A stretch of DNA of 64,000 bases from Auriscalpium vulgare (GCA_019915015.1 JAHBBC010000010.1:1-64000); one strand, 5' to 3'; shown: positions 1-8,930, numbered from the stretch's first letter. Numbers and translations: made by a program. Notes: a model not told the origin generated them from the letters alone.

Positions 1-66
1 AAACCCTAAACCCTAAACCCTAAACCCTAAACCCTAAACCCTAAACCCTAAACCCTAAACCCTAAA
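1..66. repeat. Telomere, CCCTAAA heptamer array
   Basis: About nine uninterrupted copies of the 7-nt unit AAACCCT (TTTAGGG on the G-rich strand) begin at base 1. The C-rich strand runs 5' to 3' into the chromosome, as expected at a left chromosome end. The array passes directly into the first retroelement, whose extreme 5' leader is replaced by it. This marks the window as a true chromosome end. Confidence 0.97.
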
Positions 67-555
67 CCCTCAACCCTAGACCTAACCCTAAACGGTTAGG
101 CGCTGGGCGGGTGGGTTAGGAGTGGTGATGTCATCAGCTCTCGTGGGATCTGATTGCATAATGGTGCCTGCGCTTCTCTGGAAATTTCCGAATTTCCAAT
201 TTGCGTTCCCATCGGAATTCTGATTTCCTAATCGGATCGGAATCCGATGGAAGGTTCCTCACCGTTGGTTCGGGTCCGTTCTCACAGGGCATCGCATAAT
301 GATGCGAGAACATCGGTCCCGCGCATGTCGGATCTTGGGAAAGATCCGGCCTTGTCGCGCGGGAAGCGTTGGCAGTGTGGATACCGCCCCACATGCGCTC
401 CCGCGCTGTGTGGGTCGCGTTCCCATTGGCTGACTGCAGGTCCTGATGAGCCTATAAAGGCGAAACGGGTTCGGCGTCGACATCCCATCGACTCCCCGTT
501 GACCTGCCCCTTCTATAGCGCTCTTCAGTGGTCGCTTCGCTCCCCCTCCCTAAAC
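66..555 (+). repeat. PLE pseudo-LTR, copy 1
   Basis: Direct repeat of 490 bp, also found at 4437-4951, 4951-5465 and 9340-9854 (515 bp each, with 25 bp more leader). It starts with degenerate telomere-like CCTAA motifs that include a perfect hairpin, CCTAACC/GGTTAGG, at 81-100. It carries a hammerhead ribozyme near its 3' end and finishes with CCCTCCCTAAAC. In copies 1 and 3 the sequence continues into the ORF; in copies 2 and 4 it stops and telomere-like DNA follows. Confidence 0.88.
436..507 (+). ncRNA. Hammerhead ribozyme, PLE pseudo-LTR copy 1
   Basis: All core elements are present in order. Stem I 5' strand GCAGGTC (436-442); CUGAUGA core (443-449); stem II GCC/GGC closing a UAUAAA loop (450-461); GAAA (462-465); stem III CGGG (466-469) with CCCG (495-498) plus an inner GTCGA/TCGAC helix (476-480, 488-492); cleavage triplet GUU (498-500); stem I 3' strand GACCTGC (501-507). 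Stem I is 7 perfect pairs. Predicted self-cleavage is after base 500. Hammerheads are known in PLE pseudo-LTRs. In the cell it would cut the element RNA 55 nt upstream of the pseudo-LTR end. Confidence 0.88.
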
Positions 556-585
556 CACCTTTTCGACCCCTGCTCCTTTTGCGTC

Positions 586-3500
586 ATGTCTTCGTTCTTC
601 CCCTCTGCCAACATCGCGCATCTCCGGGCTATGTCCCCCCTCATCGAGGCGGTGAGTCACGCTACCATCGCCTCGGCCGCGAACCCGACGGAGCCCGACG
701 TACACCATGTGTCGGCTCTCGTTCGCACCATCCAGGCGGCCGACTCTGTCGATGCCGTCTGCGCCCTAGTCCCCCCGGATTATGCGGCTGCCCTCCGTGC
801 TCCTTTAGTGGAGATCGCCGCACACGCTACCAAGCGTTGCCGCGCGCGGGACACTTTGAACAAGTGGACGGCACACAAGACTGCGGGCACTCTCCCGCAG
901 CACTTGCGCGGCAAGCCCCCTCACATCCAGATGACAAAGGGGTTTGCGGAAAAAGACACCGCCGCGACTCATCGCAGCGGTCTGGACGCGGCTCACGCCA
1001 AGTACCAGCTCGAGGCCCTAGAGGCCAGCCTTCGCGCTAAGAAGGACGAGGTCGCTTTCCTCGACGACGCGCTCACCCCGGAGAAGCTCTACGCCGAGCT
1101 TATGCCGGTCGTGGTTGAGGTGGGCAACCGCCTCTACCAGACCCGGAAGCTGCCGAAGCTGGTTGACGGCCCCGAGGGCTCCCTCGTGGTCGACGGCTGG
1201 CTCAGCAACGAACCCGTCCGGGCGATATGTCAAGCTTTGCAGCGCGACATTGTCCTGTATGCGTACCGCATCATCTCCATCGTGGAGGAGCGGGACGCTG
1301 CTGTCAAGTCCAAGGCCACCCGCAAGGCGGCTTTGGACTCGGATGTTGACGTGACCATGGCCGACGCTACCGGCCCGTCCACCAAGTCGATCCAAGCGAT
1401 CGTGGACAAGGCAGTTGGTCGCGCAATCCAAAAGACCGGCAAGAAGCCGGCGTCCAAGAAGGTGAGTTCATCTGCTCACACTGCCCCTTCGTATGACGCC
1501 ATCTCTAACTTCTTTTGGTCAGAAACCGCAGCCCAACGCCAAGGCGTCGGGCTCGAAGGGGAAGGACCCGCGGGACTACGTCCCGCCTCCCACTCGCAAG
1601 CGTCCGCGCGCGACTGGCAAGTCCACCATCCCCCCACAGAAGCGGGTCAACGCCGCCCTCCGCAAGGAGAAGGCGAAGGCCAAGGGCAAGGGAAAGTCGA
1701 CCAGTACGTACCTGGCCGCCCTTGGACTATACCGGACTGGCTGCTAACAGTCCCTCACACACAGGCAATTGAGATTTTGTTCGCGCAGTTATCTCCTAGC
1801 TACATAGATGCGAATAAATTTAAATCTTACGTTCATCTCTCTACTGGTGTGACGCTTCCTAAGGAATATGCGTATCAATTAAGTGTTGGTATGCGTTTTA
1901 TGTCCTATCGTTCGCAGAACGCCAACCTCATACGCGAAGCGTGGAAGGACTTTGAACGCCGCATGCGATGGCGTTTATTCTTTGCGTTCTCTGGCGAACA
2001 ATCAATATATGATCCTGATTACGAGGTGAAACCCGCTCCTGGTAAACCCAAGAAGACACCACCCGTACTACCGCTATACCTCGAACGTGGTCTCCGTGAA
2101 GGTCGTCGCTTCGTTTATAATACGATCGACAATATACCTCCGGAGCAGACGAAGGAGACTCGCCAATTTCTCGGCCCTTCGCTCACAGCCACCGAGGCCT
2201 ATCTGCGCGACCATGACTACGTTGTCACGGGCACAGATAAGAATTTAGGAATTGCGGTGTCAGAGAAAACCTGGATCATCGAAAAATGCGAAGACATCTT
2301 ACGCGTAGACGCAGATTATGAGTCTATCACCGCGTTCGAATGCACAGCTATTCTTCGCCGGAAACAAATTGAGATTGAAGCTATCGCAGAGTTAGCTGAG
2401 AATTCAATCTACTTTGAAGGCAACGTCAGCGAATTTTTGCGGTCTAAAATAGTAGACAACGCTGATGTGTTAGAAACCGTTCCGCGTTTCTACGGGATAC
2501 CCAAAATACATAAGGTGCCAACTAAAATGCGGCCCATTATACCATGTCACTCGGCAGTGATGAATCCTTGCGCTAAATTTGTTTCTAAGAAACTTAAACC
2601 GCTCATCTTAGCGGCGCCAACAATCCTACATGGAACCAAAGACTTGGCGATAAAATTAAGTCAACTCAGTCTCGATGCGAAACGTCGCTGGTACATTGTT
2701 ACCGGCGACGTCGTTGCATACTATCCCAACGTCCCGATCGAATCGTGTCTTGCAGTTGTCTATCAACTGTATTGCGACCTCGTATTTGGAAATATGACGG
2801 AGGAGACAAAACCCAACGACCGCGAACAACTCGAGGTCTTTCGACGTTCCCTGTACGCAGGAAACACTGAGTTGGTTACAGTCTTTCAAGGCAAATATTA
2901 CAAGCAACGCCGCGGACTCGCTATGGGCGTTGCTGACTCGCCGGACCTCGCTAATTTGTGGGGCTCGTATTGCGAGGATAAATATAAAGTCCTTGACCAC
3001 CCTAGAATCCCTTTCTACGGGAGGTACATCGATGACTGCCTCGCTATCGTATACGCTTCGTCTGAGCGCGAAGCACTCGATATCGTACAATCAGTTGTTA
3101 AAATCGATGGCTGTACAATTGAATGGTCTGCGTCCGATTTGAAGCAAGTCTTCTTAGACATGACGCTGTATCGTGATGAGTTTAATACACTCCAGCACAT
3201 GCCCTACCGCAAAGCGCAGAACCATCAAGAAAGAATTCCGTGGACATCGCACCATCCTTTAGACGTCAAACGAGGTACGTTTATTGGAGAAATGTCCCGG
3301 TTAGCCACGCTGTCGAGCACTAGCCGTGCTTATGCAGACGCAATGCGGGGGTTAGTCACCCTCTATAAAGCTCGTGGTTATCCGGAAGCGTTAGTTGACG
3401 CTTGGTTATCATACAATTATAAAGAACGTTGGAACAAACGGATCAGTGTCACCCCTGACCGCAATCCCGGAGGCGTTCTGGTTTTGAAAACCGAGTACAA

Positions 3501-4020
3501 CACCGCTTGGAATTATTTCAATGCAATGGAGTTTGGAAACACCATCTTAGGATATTGGCGCGAATGGCTCGAAAGAGCTGATCGCGGCGACTTCAATAGG
3601 AAGTATCCGCCGCCCGCAGACGGCGATGCGGACGTCTTGGTCACTGATCTTCGTCTTCGGACGGAGGTTTCGCGGCTAGGATTCCCTCCCATCGACCTGC
3701 CTGACGTGCGGAAGCTCGATATCCTTAATCGTCGAATGATTGTGAGTCGCAAACGCACTCGCAATCTATTTGACATTACAAATCTTTGGAAAAAGGTGGT
3801 TTTCCAGGAGTTGGACGAGCGCGTATCTGCCGATGTCGCCCAGGAACTGGACGGGCATATGGCCAAGGTTAATCGGATACGCGACCACGCTCTTATCGAC
3901 GCACCGGCACCCGTAGTCCCTGCCCCTGGTGAAGGGGATTCCTCGGACGAAGATCGGAACATCCATCGTCGACACTCGCCCCCGGCCCCGGACACTTGGG
4001 TGTACGGACGGACTTGGTGA
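586..4020 (+). CDS. PLE reverse transcriptase, unit A (two introns)
   Basis: Reverse transcriptase that would copy element RNA onto a chromosome end. The chosen start is ATG 586, just after the pseudo-LTR; the frame stays open upstream to ATG 247 but that part contains the ribozyme. Two introns are inferred: 1462-1522 (GTGAGT, CTCTAAC, CAG) and 1704-1750 (GTACGT to AACAG; the acceptor at 1764 would give an immediate stop). The spliced product is about 1108 aa. N-terminal 290 residues: helical, unknown. Exon 2: Lys/Arg/Pro-rich, nuclear-signal-like. RT motifs: IPKIHK (about 2497), DVVAYYPNVP (2707), QRRGLAMG (2908) and catalytic YIDD (3025-3036). No GIY-YIG nuclease follows; the last 200 residues are unassigned. 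The unspliced frame is also open throughout, so splicing needs proof. RT identity is firm. Confidence 0.88.
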   Translation: MSSFFPSANIAHLRAMSPLIEAVSHATIASAANPTEPDVHHVSALVRTIQAADSVDAVCALVPPDYAAALRAPLVEIAAHATKRCRARDTLNKWTAHKTAGTLPQHLRGKPPHIQMTKGFAEKDTAATHRSGLDAAHAKYQLEALEASLRAKKDEVAFLDDALTPEKLYAELMPVVVEVGNRLYQTRKLPKLVDGPEGSLVVDGWLSNEPVRAICQALQRDIVLYAYRIISIVEERDAAVKSKATRKAALDSDVDVTMADATGPSTKSIQAIVDKAVGRAIQKTGKKPASKKVSSSAHTAPSYDAISNFFWSETAAQRQGVGLEGEGPAGLRPASHSQASARDWQVHHPPTEAGQRRPPQGEGEGQGQGKVDQYVPGRPWTIPDWLLTVPHTQAIEILFAQLSPSYIDANKFKSYVHLSTGVTLPKEYAYQLSVGMRFMSYRSQNANLIREAWKDFERRMRWRLFFAFSGEQSIYDPDYEVKPAPGKPKKTPPVLPLYLERGLREGRRFVYNTIDNIPPEQTKETRQFLGPSLTATEAYLRDHDYVVTGTDKNLGIAVSEKTWIIEKCEDILRVDADYESITAFECTAILRRKQIEIEAIAELAENSIYFEGNVSEFLRSKIVDNADVLETVPRFYGIPKIHKVPTKMRPIIPCHSAVMNPCAKFVSKKLKPLILAAPTILHGTKDLAIKLSQLSLDAKRRWYIVTGDVVAYYPNVPIESCLAVVYQLYCDLVFGNMTEETKPNDREQLEVFRRSLYAGNTELVTVFQGKYYKQRRGLAMGVADSPDLANLWGSYCEDKYKVLDHPRIPFYGRYIDDCLAIVYASSEREALDIVQSVVKIDGCTIEWSASDLKQVFLDMTLYRDEFNTLQHMPYRKAQNHQERIPWTSHHPLDVKRGTFIGEMSRLATLSSTSRAYADAMRGLVTLYKARGYPEALVDAWLSYNYKERWNKRISVTPDRNPGGVLVLKTEYNTAWNYFNAMEFGNTILGYWREWLERADRGDFNRKYPPPADGDADVLVTDLRLRTEVSRLGFPPIDLPDVRKLDILNRRMIVSRKRTRNLFDITNLWKKVVFQELDERVSADVAQELDGHMAKVNRIRDHALIDAPAPVVPAPGEGDSSDEDRNIHRRHSPPAPDTWVYGRTW
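1462..1522 (+). other. Intron 1 of PLE ORF (unit A)
   Basis: 61 nt, donor GTGAGT, branch-like CTCTAAC, acceptor GGTCAG. Removing it puts the downstream exon (1523-1703) into a frame rich in Lys, Arg and Pro instead of a low-complexity Gly/Gln frame. Unit B has the same intron at 6372-6432. Confidence 0.7.
1704..1750 (+). other. Intron 2 of PLE ORF (unit A), acceptor uncertain
   Basis: Donor GTACGT at 1704. Acceptor CTAACAG at 1750 (47 nt) restores the RT frame; the more typical CACACAG at 1764 would produce a stop within three codons. The branch sequence lies very near the chosen acceptor, so the exact end is uncertain. Equivalent in unit B: 6614-6660. Confidence 0.5.
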
Positions 4021-4436
4021 GAAGTATCTGTTGGTAGGCCTGTTGGCCTGCTATGGCGGAACGGCTTGTTTACCCTAGGAGCGCCCCCTCGCGGAGTCGT
4101 ACCCAAGGGACGCATTGTCGTTACCTTGCTCTGCACACGCGGGCCTGGGTTTGTTCTCCATGTGGGTAGAGCCTAGTAAACCTTAGTGCGCTGATGGACA
4201 CCGCCTGATAGAGAAAATCAACCATGACCGCCACATTCCGGCTGTTCGTGGCGATAAAGAACTCCTCCATTGAACAACGCAAGTTATTCACACAACTCAC
4301 AAGGTCCAAGTGCCCTTGGAAGATTTACAAGACCACGGATCGTCGCGTGGGAGGTAAACCCTTAAGTGAGTATCTGTATACTGTATAATGCAGAATACGC
4401 CAGCAACTGATGTTCGCTGCAGCCCTAAAACCATAA
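4021..4436 (+). other. PLE 3' UTR, unit A
   Basis: Non-coding stretch between the stop codon and the downstream pseudo-LTR, repeated in unit B at 8931-9339. It ends in CAGCCCTAAAACCATAACC, which is partly telomere-like. The TATACTG duplication around 4380 is the main difference from unit B. Confidence 0.7.
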
Positions 4437-4951
4437 CCCTTAAACCTAAACCTAACCCTAGACCCTCAACCCTAGACCTAACCCTAAACGGTTAGGCGCT
4501 GGGCGGGTGGGTTAGGAGTGGTGATGTCATCAGCTCTCGTGGGAGCTGATTGCATAATGGTGCCTGCGCTTCTCTGGAAATTTCCGAATTTCCAATTTGC
4601 GTTCCCATCGGAATTCTGATTTCCTAATCGGATCGGAATCCGATGGAAGGTTCCTCACCGTTGGTTCGGGTCCGTTCTCACAGGGCATCGCATAATGATG
4701 CGAGAACATCGGTCCCGCGCATGTCGGATCTTGGGAAAGATCCGGCCTTGTCGCGCGGGAAGCGTTGGCAGTGTGGATACCGCCCCACATGCGCTCCCGC
4801 GCTGTGTGGGTCGCGTTCCCATTGGCTGACTGCAGGTCCTGATGAGCCTATAAAGGCGAAACGGGTTCGGCGTCGACATCCCATCGACTCCCCGTTGACC
4901 TGCCCCTTCTATAGCGCTCTTCAGTGGTCGCTTCGCTCCCCCTCCCTAAAC
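4437..4951 (+). repeat. PLE pseudo-LTR, copy 2 (3' end of unit A)
   Basis: Same sequence as copy 1 (offset 4396) but stopping at CCCTCCCTAAAC, where the leader of unit B begins. It works as the 3' member of a pseudo-LTR pair for unit A. Confidence 0.85.
4832..4903 (+). ncRNA. Hammerhead ribozyme, pseudo-LTR copy 2
   Basis: Base-for-base repeat of the ribozyme at 436-507, with core CUGAUGA, GAAA and the GUU cleavage triplet, and predicted cleavage after 4896. With the copy at 436 it would release a 4396-nt unit-length RNA. Confidence 0.87.
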
Positions 4952-5465
4952 CCTTAAACCTAAACCTAACCCTAGACCCTCAACCCTAGACCTAACCCTA
5001 AACGGTTAGGCGCTGGGCGGGTGGGTTAGGAGTGGTGATGTCATCAGCTCTCGTGGGATCTGATTGCATAATGGTGCCTGCGCTTCTCTGGAAATTTCCG
5101 AATTTCCAATTTGCGTTCCCATCGGAATTCTGATTTCCTAATCGGATCAGAATCCGATGGAAGGTTCCTCACCGTTGGTTCGGGTCCGTTCTCACAGGGC
5201 ATCGCATAATGATGCGAGAACATCGGTCCCGCGCATGTCGGATCTTGGGAAAGATCCGGCCTTGTCGCGCGGGAAGCGTTGGCAGTGTGGATACCGCCCC
5301 ACATGCGCTCCCGCGCTGTGTGGGTCGCGTTCCCATTGGCTGACTGCAGGTCCTGATGAGCCTATAAAGGCGAAACGGGTTCGGCGTCGACATCCCATCG
5401 ACTCCCCGTTGACCTGCCCCTTCTATAGCGCTCTTCAGTGGTCGCTTCGCTCCCCCTCCCTAAAC
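4951..5465 (+). repeat. PLE pseudo-LTR, copy 3 (5' end of unit B)
   Basis: Offset 4910 from copy 1, with the complete telomere-like leader. It continues directly into the ORF region. Position 5148 (A for G relative to copy 1) is shared with copy 4. Confidence 0.85.
5346..5417 (+). ncRNA. Hammerhead ribozyme, pseudo-LTR copy 3
   Basis: Identical to the ribozyme at 436-507; predicted cleavage after 5410. It keeps the three stems and all core bases. Confidence 0.87.
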
Positions 5466-5495
5466 CACCTTTTCGACCCCTGCTCCTCTTGCGTC

Positions 5496-8400
5496 ATGTC
5501 TTCGTTCTTCCCCTCTGCCAACATCGCGCATCTCCGGGCTATGTCCCCCCTCATCGAGGCGGTGAGTCACGCTACCATCGCCTCGGCCGCGAACCCTACG
5601 GAGCCCGACGTACACCATGTGTCGGCTCTCGTTCGCACCATCCAGGCGGCCGACTCTGTCGATGCCGTCTGCGCCCTAGTCCCCCCGGATTATGCGGCTG
5701 CCCTCCGTGCTCCTTTAGTGGAGATCGCCGCACACGCTACCAAGCGTTGCCGCGCGCGGGACACTTTGAACAAGTGGACGGCACACAAGACTGCGGGCAC
5801 TCTCCCGCAGCACTTGCGCGGCAAGCCCCCTCACATCCAGATGACAAAGGGGTTTGCGGAAAAAGACACCGCCGCGACTCATCGCAGCGGTCTGGACGCG
5901 GCTCACGCCAAGTACCAGCTCGAGGCCCTAGAGGCCAGCCTTCGCGCTAAGAAGGACGAGGTCGCTTTCCTCGACGACGCGCTCACCCCGGAGAAGCTCT
6001 ACGCCGAGCTTATGCCGGTCGTGGTTGAGGTGGGCAACCGCCTCTACCAGACCCGGAAGCTGCCGAAGTTGGTTGACGGCCCCGAGGGCTCCCTCGTGGT
6101 CGACGGCTGGCTCAGCAACGAACCCGTCCGGGCGATATGTCAAGCTTTGCAGCGCGACATTGTCCTGTATGCGTACCGCATCATCTCCATCGTGGAGGAG
6201 CGGGACGCTGCTGTCAAGTCCAAGGCCACCCGCAAGGCGGCTTTGGACTCGGATGTTGACGTGACCATGGCCGACGCTACCGGCCCGTCCACCAAGTCGA
6301 TCCAAGCGATCGTGGACAAGGCAGTTGGTCGCGCAATCCAAAAGACCGGCAAGAAGCCGGCGTCCAAGAAGGTGAGTTCATCTGCTCACACTGCCCCTTC
6401 GTATGACGCCATCTCTAACTTCTTCTGGTCAGAAACCGCAGCCCAACGCCAAGGCGTCGGGCTCGAAGGGGAAGGACCCGCGGGACTACGTCCCGCCTCC
6501 CACTCGCAAGCGTCCGCGCGCGACTGGCAAGTCCACCATCCCCCCACAGAAGCGGGTCAACGCCGCCCTCCGCAAGGAGAAGGCGAAGGCCAAGGGCAAG
6601 GGAAAGTCGACCAGTACGTACCTGGCCGCCCTTGGACTATACCGGACTGGCTGCTAACAGTCCCTCACACACAGGCAATTGAGATTTTGTTCGCGCAGTT
6701 ATCTCCTAGCTACATAGATGCGAATAAATTTAAATCTTACGTTCATCTCTCTACTGGTGTGACGCTTCCTAAGGAATATGCGTATCAATTAAGTGTTGGT
6801 ATGCGTTTTATGTCCTATCGTTCGCAGAACGCCAACCTCATACGCGAAGCGTGGAAGGACTTTGAACGCCGCATGCGATGGCGTTTATTCTTTGCGTTCT
6901 CTGGCGAACAATCAATTTATGATCCTGATTACGAGGTGAAACCCGCTCCTGGTAAACCCAAGAAGACACCACCCGTACTACCGCTATACCTCGAACGTGG
7001 TCTCCGCGAAGGTCGTCGCTTCGTTTATAATACGATCGACAATATACCTCCGGAGCAGACGAAGGAGACTCGCCAATTTCTCGGCCCTTCGCTCACAGCC
7101 ACCGAGGCCTATCTGCGCGACCATGACTACGTTGTCACGGGCACAGATAAGAATTTAGGAATTGCGGTGTCAGAGAAAACCTGGATCATCGAAAAATGCG
7201 AAGACATCTTACGCGTAGACGCAGATTATGAGTCTATCACCGCGTTCGAATGCACAGCTATTCTTCGCCGGAAACAAATTGAGATTGAAGCTATCGCAGA
7301 GTTAGCTGAGAATTCAATCTACTTTGAAGGCAACGTCAGCGAATTTTTGCGGTCTAAAATAGTAGACAACGCTGATGTGTTAGAAACCGTTCCGCGTTTC
7401 TACGGGATACCCAAAATACATAAGGTGCCAACTAAAATGCGGCCCATTATACCATGTCACTCGGCAGTGATGAATCCTTGCGCTAAATTTGTTTCTAAGA
7501 AACTTAAACCGCTCATCTTAGCGGCGCCAACAATCCTACATGGAACCAAAGACTTGGCGATAAAATTAAGTCAACTCAGTCTCGATGCGAAACGTCGTTG
7601 GTACATTGTTACCGGCGACGTCGTTGCATACTATCCCAACGTCCCGATCGAATCGTGTCTTGCAGTTGTCTATCAACTGTATTGCAACCTCGTATTTGGA
7701 AATATGACGGAGGAGACAAAACCCAACGACCGCGAACAACTCGAGGTCTTTCGACGTTCCCTGTACGCAGGAAACACTGAGTTGGTTACAGTCTTTCAAG
7801 GCAAATATTACAAGCAACGCCGCGGACTCGCGATGGGCGTTGCTGACTCGCCGGACCTCGCTAATTTGTGGGGCTCGTATTGCGAGGATAAATATAAAGT
7901 CCTTGACCACCCTAGAATCCCTTTCTACGGGAGGTACATCGATGACTGCCTCGCTATCGTATACGCTTCGTCTGAGCGCGAAGCACTCGATATCGTACAA
8001 TCAGTTGTTAAAATCGATGGCTGTACAATTGAATGGTCTGCGTCCGATTTGAAGCAAGTCTTCTTAGACATGACGCTGTATCGTGATGAGTTTAATACAC
8101 TCCAGCACATGCCCTACCGCAAAGCGCAGAACCATCAAGAAAGAATTCCGTGGACATCGCACCATCCTTTAGACGTTAAACGAGGTACGTTTATTGGAGA
8201 AATGTCCCGGTTAGCCACGCTGTCGAGCACTAGCCGTGCTTATGCAGACGCAATGCGGGGGTTAGTCACCCTCTATAAAGCTCGTGGTTATCCGGAAGCG
8301 TTAGTTGACGCTTGGTTATCATACAATTATAAAGAACGTTGGAACAAACGGATCAGTGTCACCCCTGACCGCAATCCCGGAGGCGTTCTGGTTTTGAAAA

Positions 8401-8930
8401 CCGAGTACAACACCGCTTGGAATTATTTCAATGCAATGGAGTTTGGAAACACCATCTTAGGATATTGGCGCGAATGGCTCGAAAGAGCTGATCGCGGCGA
8501 CTTCAACAGGAAGTATCCGCCGCCCGCAGACGGCGATGCGGACGTCTTGGTCACTGATCTTCGTCTTCGGACGGAGGTTTCGCGGCTAGGATTCCCTCCC
8601 ATCGACCTGCCTGACGTGCGGAAGCTCGATATCCTTAATCGTCGAATGATTGTGAGTCGCAAACGCACTCGCAATCTATTTGACATTACAAATCTTTGGA
8701 AAAAGGTGGTTTTCCAGGAGTTGGACGAGCGCGTATCTGCCGATGTCGCCCAGGAACTGGACGGGCATATGGCCAAGGTTAATCGGATACGCGACCACGC
8801 TCTTATCGACGCACCGGCACCCGTAGTCCCTGCCCCTGGTGAAGGGGATTCCTCGGACGAAGATCGGAACATCCATCGTCGACACTCGCCCCCGGCCCCG
8901 GACACTTGGGTGTACGGACGGACTTGGTGA
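5496..8930 (+). CDS. PLE reverse transcriptase, unit B (two introns)
   Basis: Same gene as in unit A, shifted by 4910 bases, with the same predicted start (ATG 5496), introns (6372-6432 and 6614-6660) and stop. RT motifs are unbroken: IPKIHK near 7407, DVVAYYPNVP near 7617, QRRGLAMG near 7818 and catalytic YIDD at 7935-7946. Only a few amino-acid differences from unit A are visible, for example Asp to Asn just after VVYQLYC near 7686. No stop or frameshift is seen, so this copy also appears coding-competent. No endonuclease domain follows the RT. The high identity of the two copies points to recent addition. Confidence 0.88.
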   Translation: MSSFFPSANIAHLRAMSPLIEAVSHATIASAANPTEPDVHHVSALVRTIQAADSVDAVCALVPPDYAAALRAPLVEIAAHATKRCRARDTLNKWTAHKTAGTLPQHLRGKPPHIQMTKGFAEKDTAATHRSGLDAAHAKYQLEALEASLRAKKDEVAFLDDALTPEKLYAELMPVVVEVGNRLYQTRKLPKLVDGPEGSLVVDGWLSNEPVRAICQALQRDIVLYAYRIISIVEERDAAVKSKATRKAALDSDVDVTMADATGPSTKSIQAIVDKAVGRAIQKTGKKPASKKVSSSAHTAPSYDAISNFFWSETAAQRQGVGLEGEGPAGLRPASHSQASARDWQVHHPPTEAGQRRPPQGEGEGQGQGKVDQYVPGRPWTIPDWLLTVPHTQAIEILFAQLSPSYIDANKFKSYVHLSTGVTLPKEYAYQLSVGMRFMSYRSQNANLIREAWKDFERRMRWRLFFAFSGEQSIYDPDYEVKPAPGKPKKTPPVLPLYLERGLREGRRFVYNTIDNIPPEQTKETRQFLGPSLTATEAYLRDHDYVVTGTDKNLGIAVSEKTWIIEKCEDILRVDADYESITAFECTAILRRKQIEIEAIAELAENSIYFEGNVSEFLRSKIVDNADVLETVPRFYGIPKIHKVPTKMRPIIPCHSAVMNPCAKFVSKKLKPLILAAPTILHGTKDLAIKLSQLSLDAKRRWYIVTGDVVAYYPNVPIESCLAVVYQLYCNLVFGNMTEETKPNDREQLEVFRRSLYAGNTELVTVFQGKYYKQRRGLAMGVADSPDLANLWGSYCEDKYKVLDHPRIPFYGRYIDDCLAIVYASSEREALDIVQSVVKIDGCTIEWSASDLKQVFLDMTLYRDEFNTLQHMPYRKAQNHQERIPWTSHHPLDVKRGTFIGEMSRLATLSSTSRAYADAMRGLVTLYKARGYPEALVDAWLSYNYKERWNKRISVTPDRNPGGVLVLKTEYNTAWNYFNAMEFGNTILGYWREWLERADRGDFNRKYPPPADGDADVLVTDLRLRTEVSRLGFPPIDLPDVRKLDILNRRMIVSRKRTRNLFDITNLWKKVVFQELDERVSADVAQELDGHMAKVNRIRDHALIDAPAPVVPAPGEGDSSDEDRNIHRRHSPPAPDTWVYGRTW

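Larger units (their letters stand above)
66..4951 (+). mobile_element. Penelope-like element unit A (telomere-proximal, endonuclease-less)
   Basis: Laid out as pseudo-LTR (66-555), one spliced ORF (586-4020), 3' UTR (4021-4436) and a second pseudo-LTR (4437-4951). Its 5' end lies under the telomere and its 3' end faces the centromere. This is the orientation expected if element RNA is reverse-transcribed from the 3'-OH of the G-rich telomere strand. It has lost about 25 bp of the 5' leader present in the other pseudo-LTR copies and is capped by telomere repeats there. It is nearly identical to unit B; a 7-bp indel near 4380 and scattered substitutions distinguish them. Telomere-associated PLEs without a GIY-YIG nuclease (Athena, Coprina) are a known class. 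Confidence 0.9.

Noticed and set aside
247..585. PLE protein starting at ATG 247 (1257 aa)
   Set aside because: This part lies in the pseudo-LTR and contains the hammerhead; it recurs in solo copies without the RT. ATG 586 after the repeat is the better start.
1018..1431. Minus-strand frames within the PLE and other large genes
   Set aside because: Antisense shadows of GC-rich coding sequence with no domain.
2461..3200. Telomerase reverse transcriptase instead of PLE
   Set aside because: PLE-type motifs (IPKIHK, RRGLAMG), pseudo-LTRs and tandem copies are present; no telomerase RNA-binding domain is seen.
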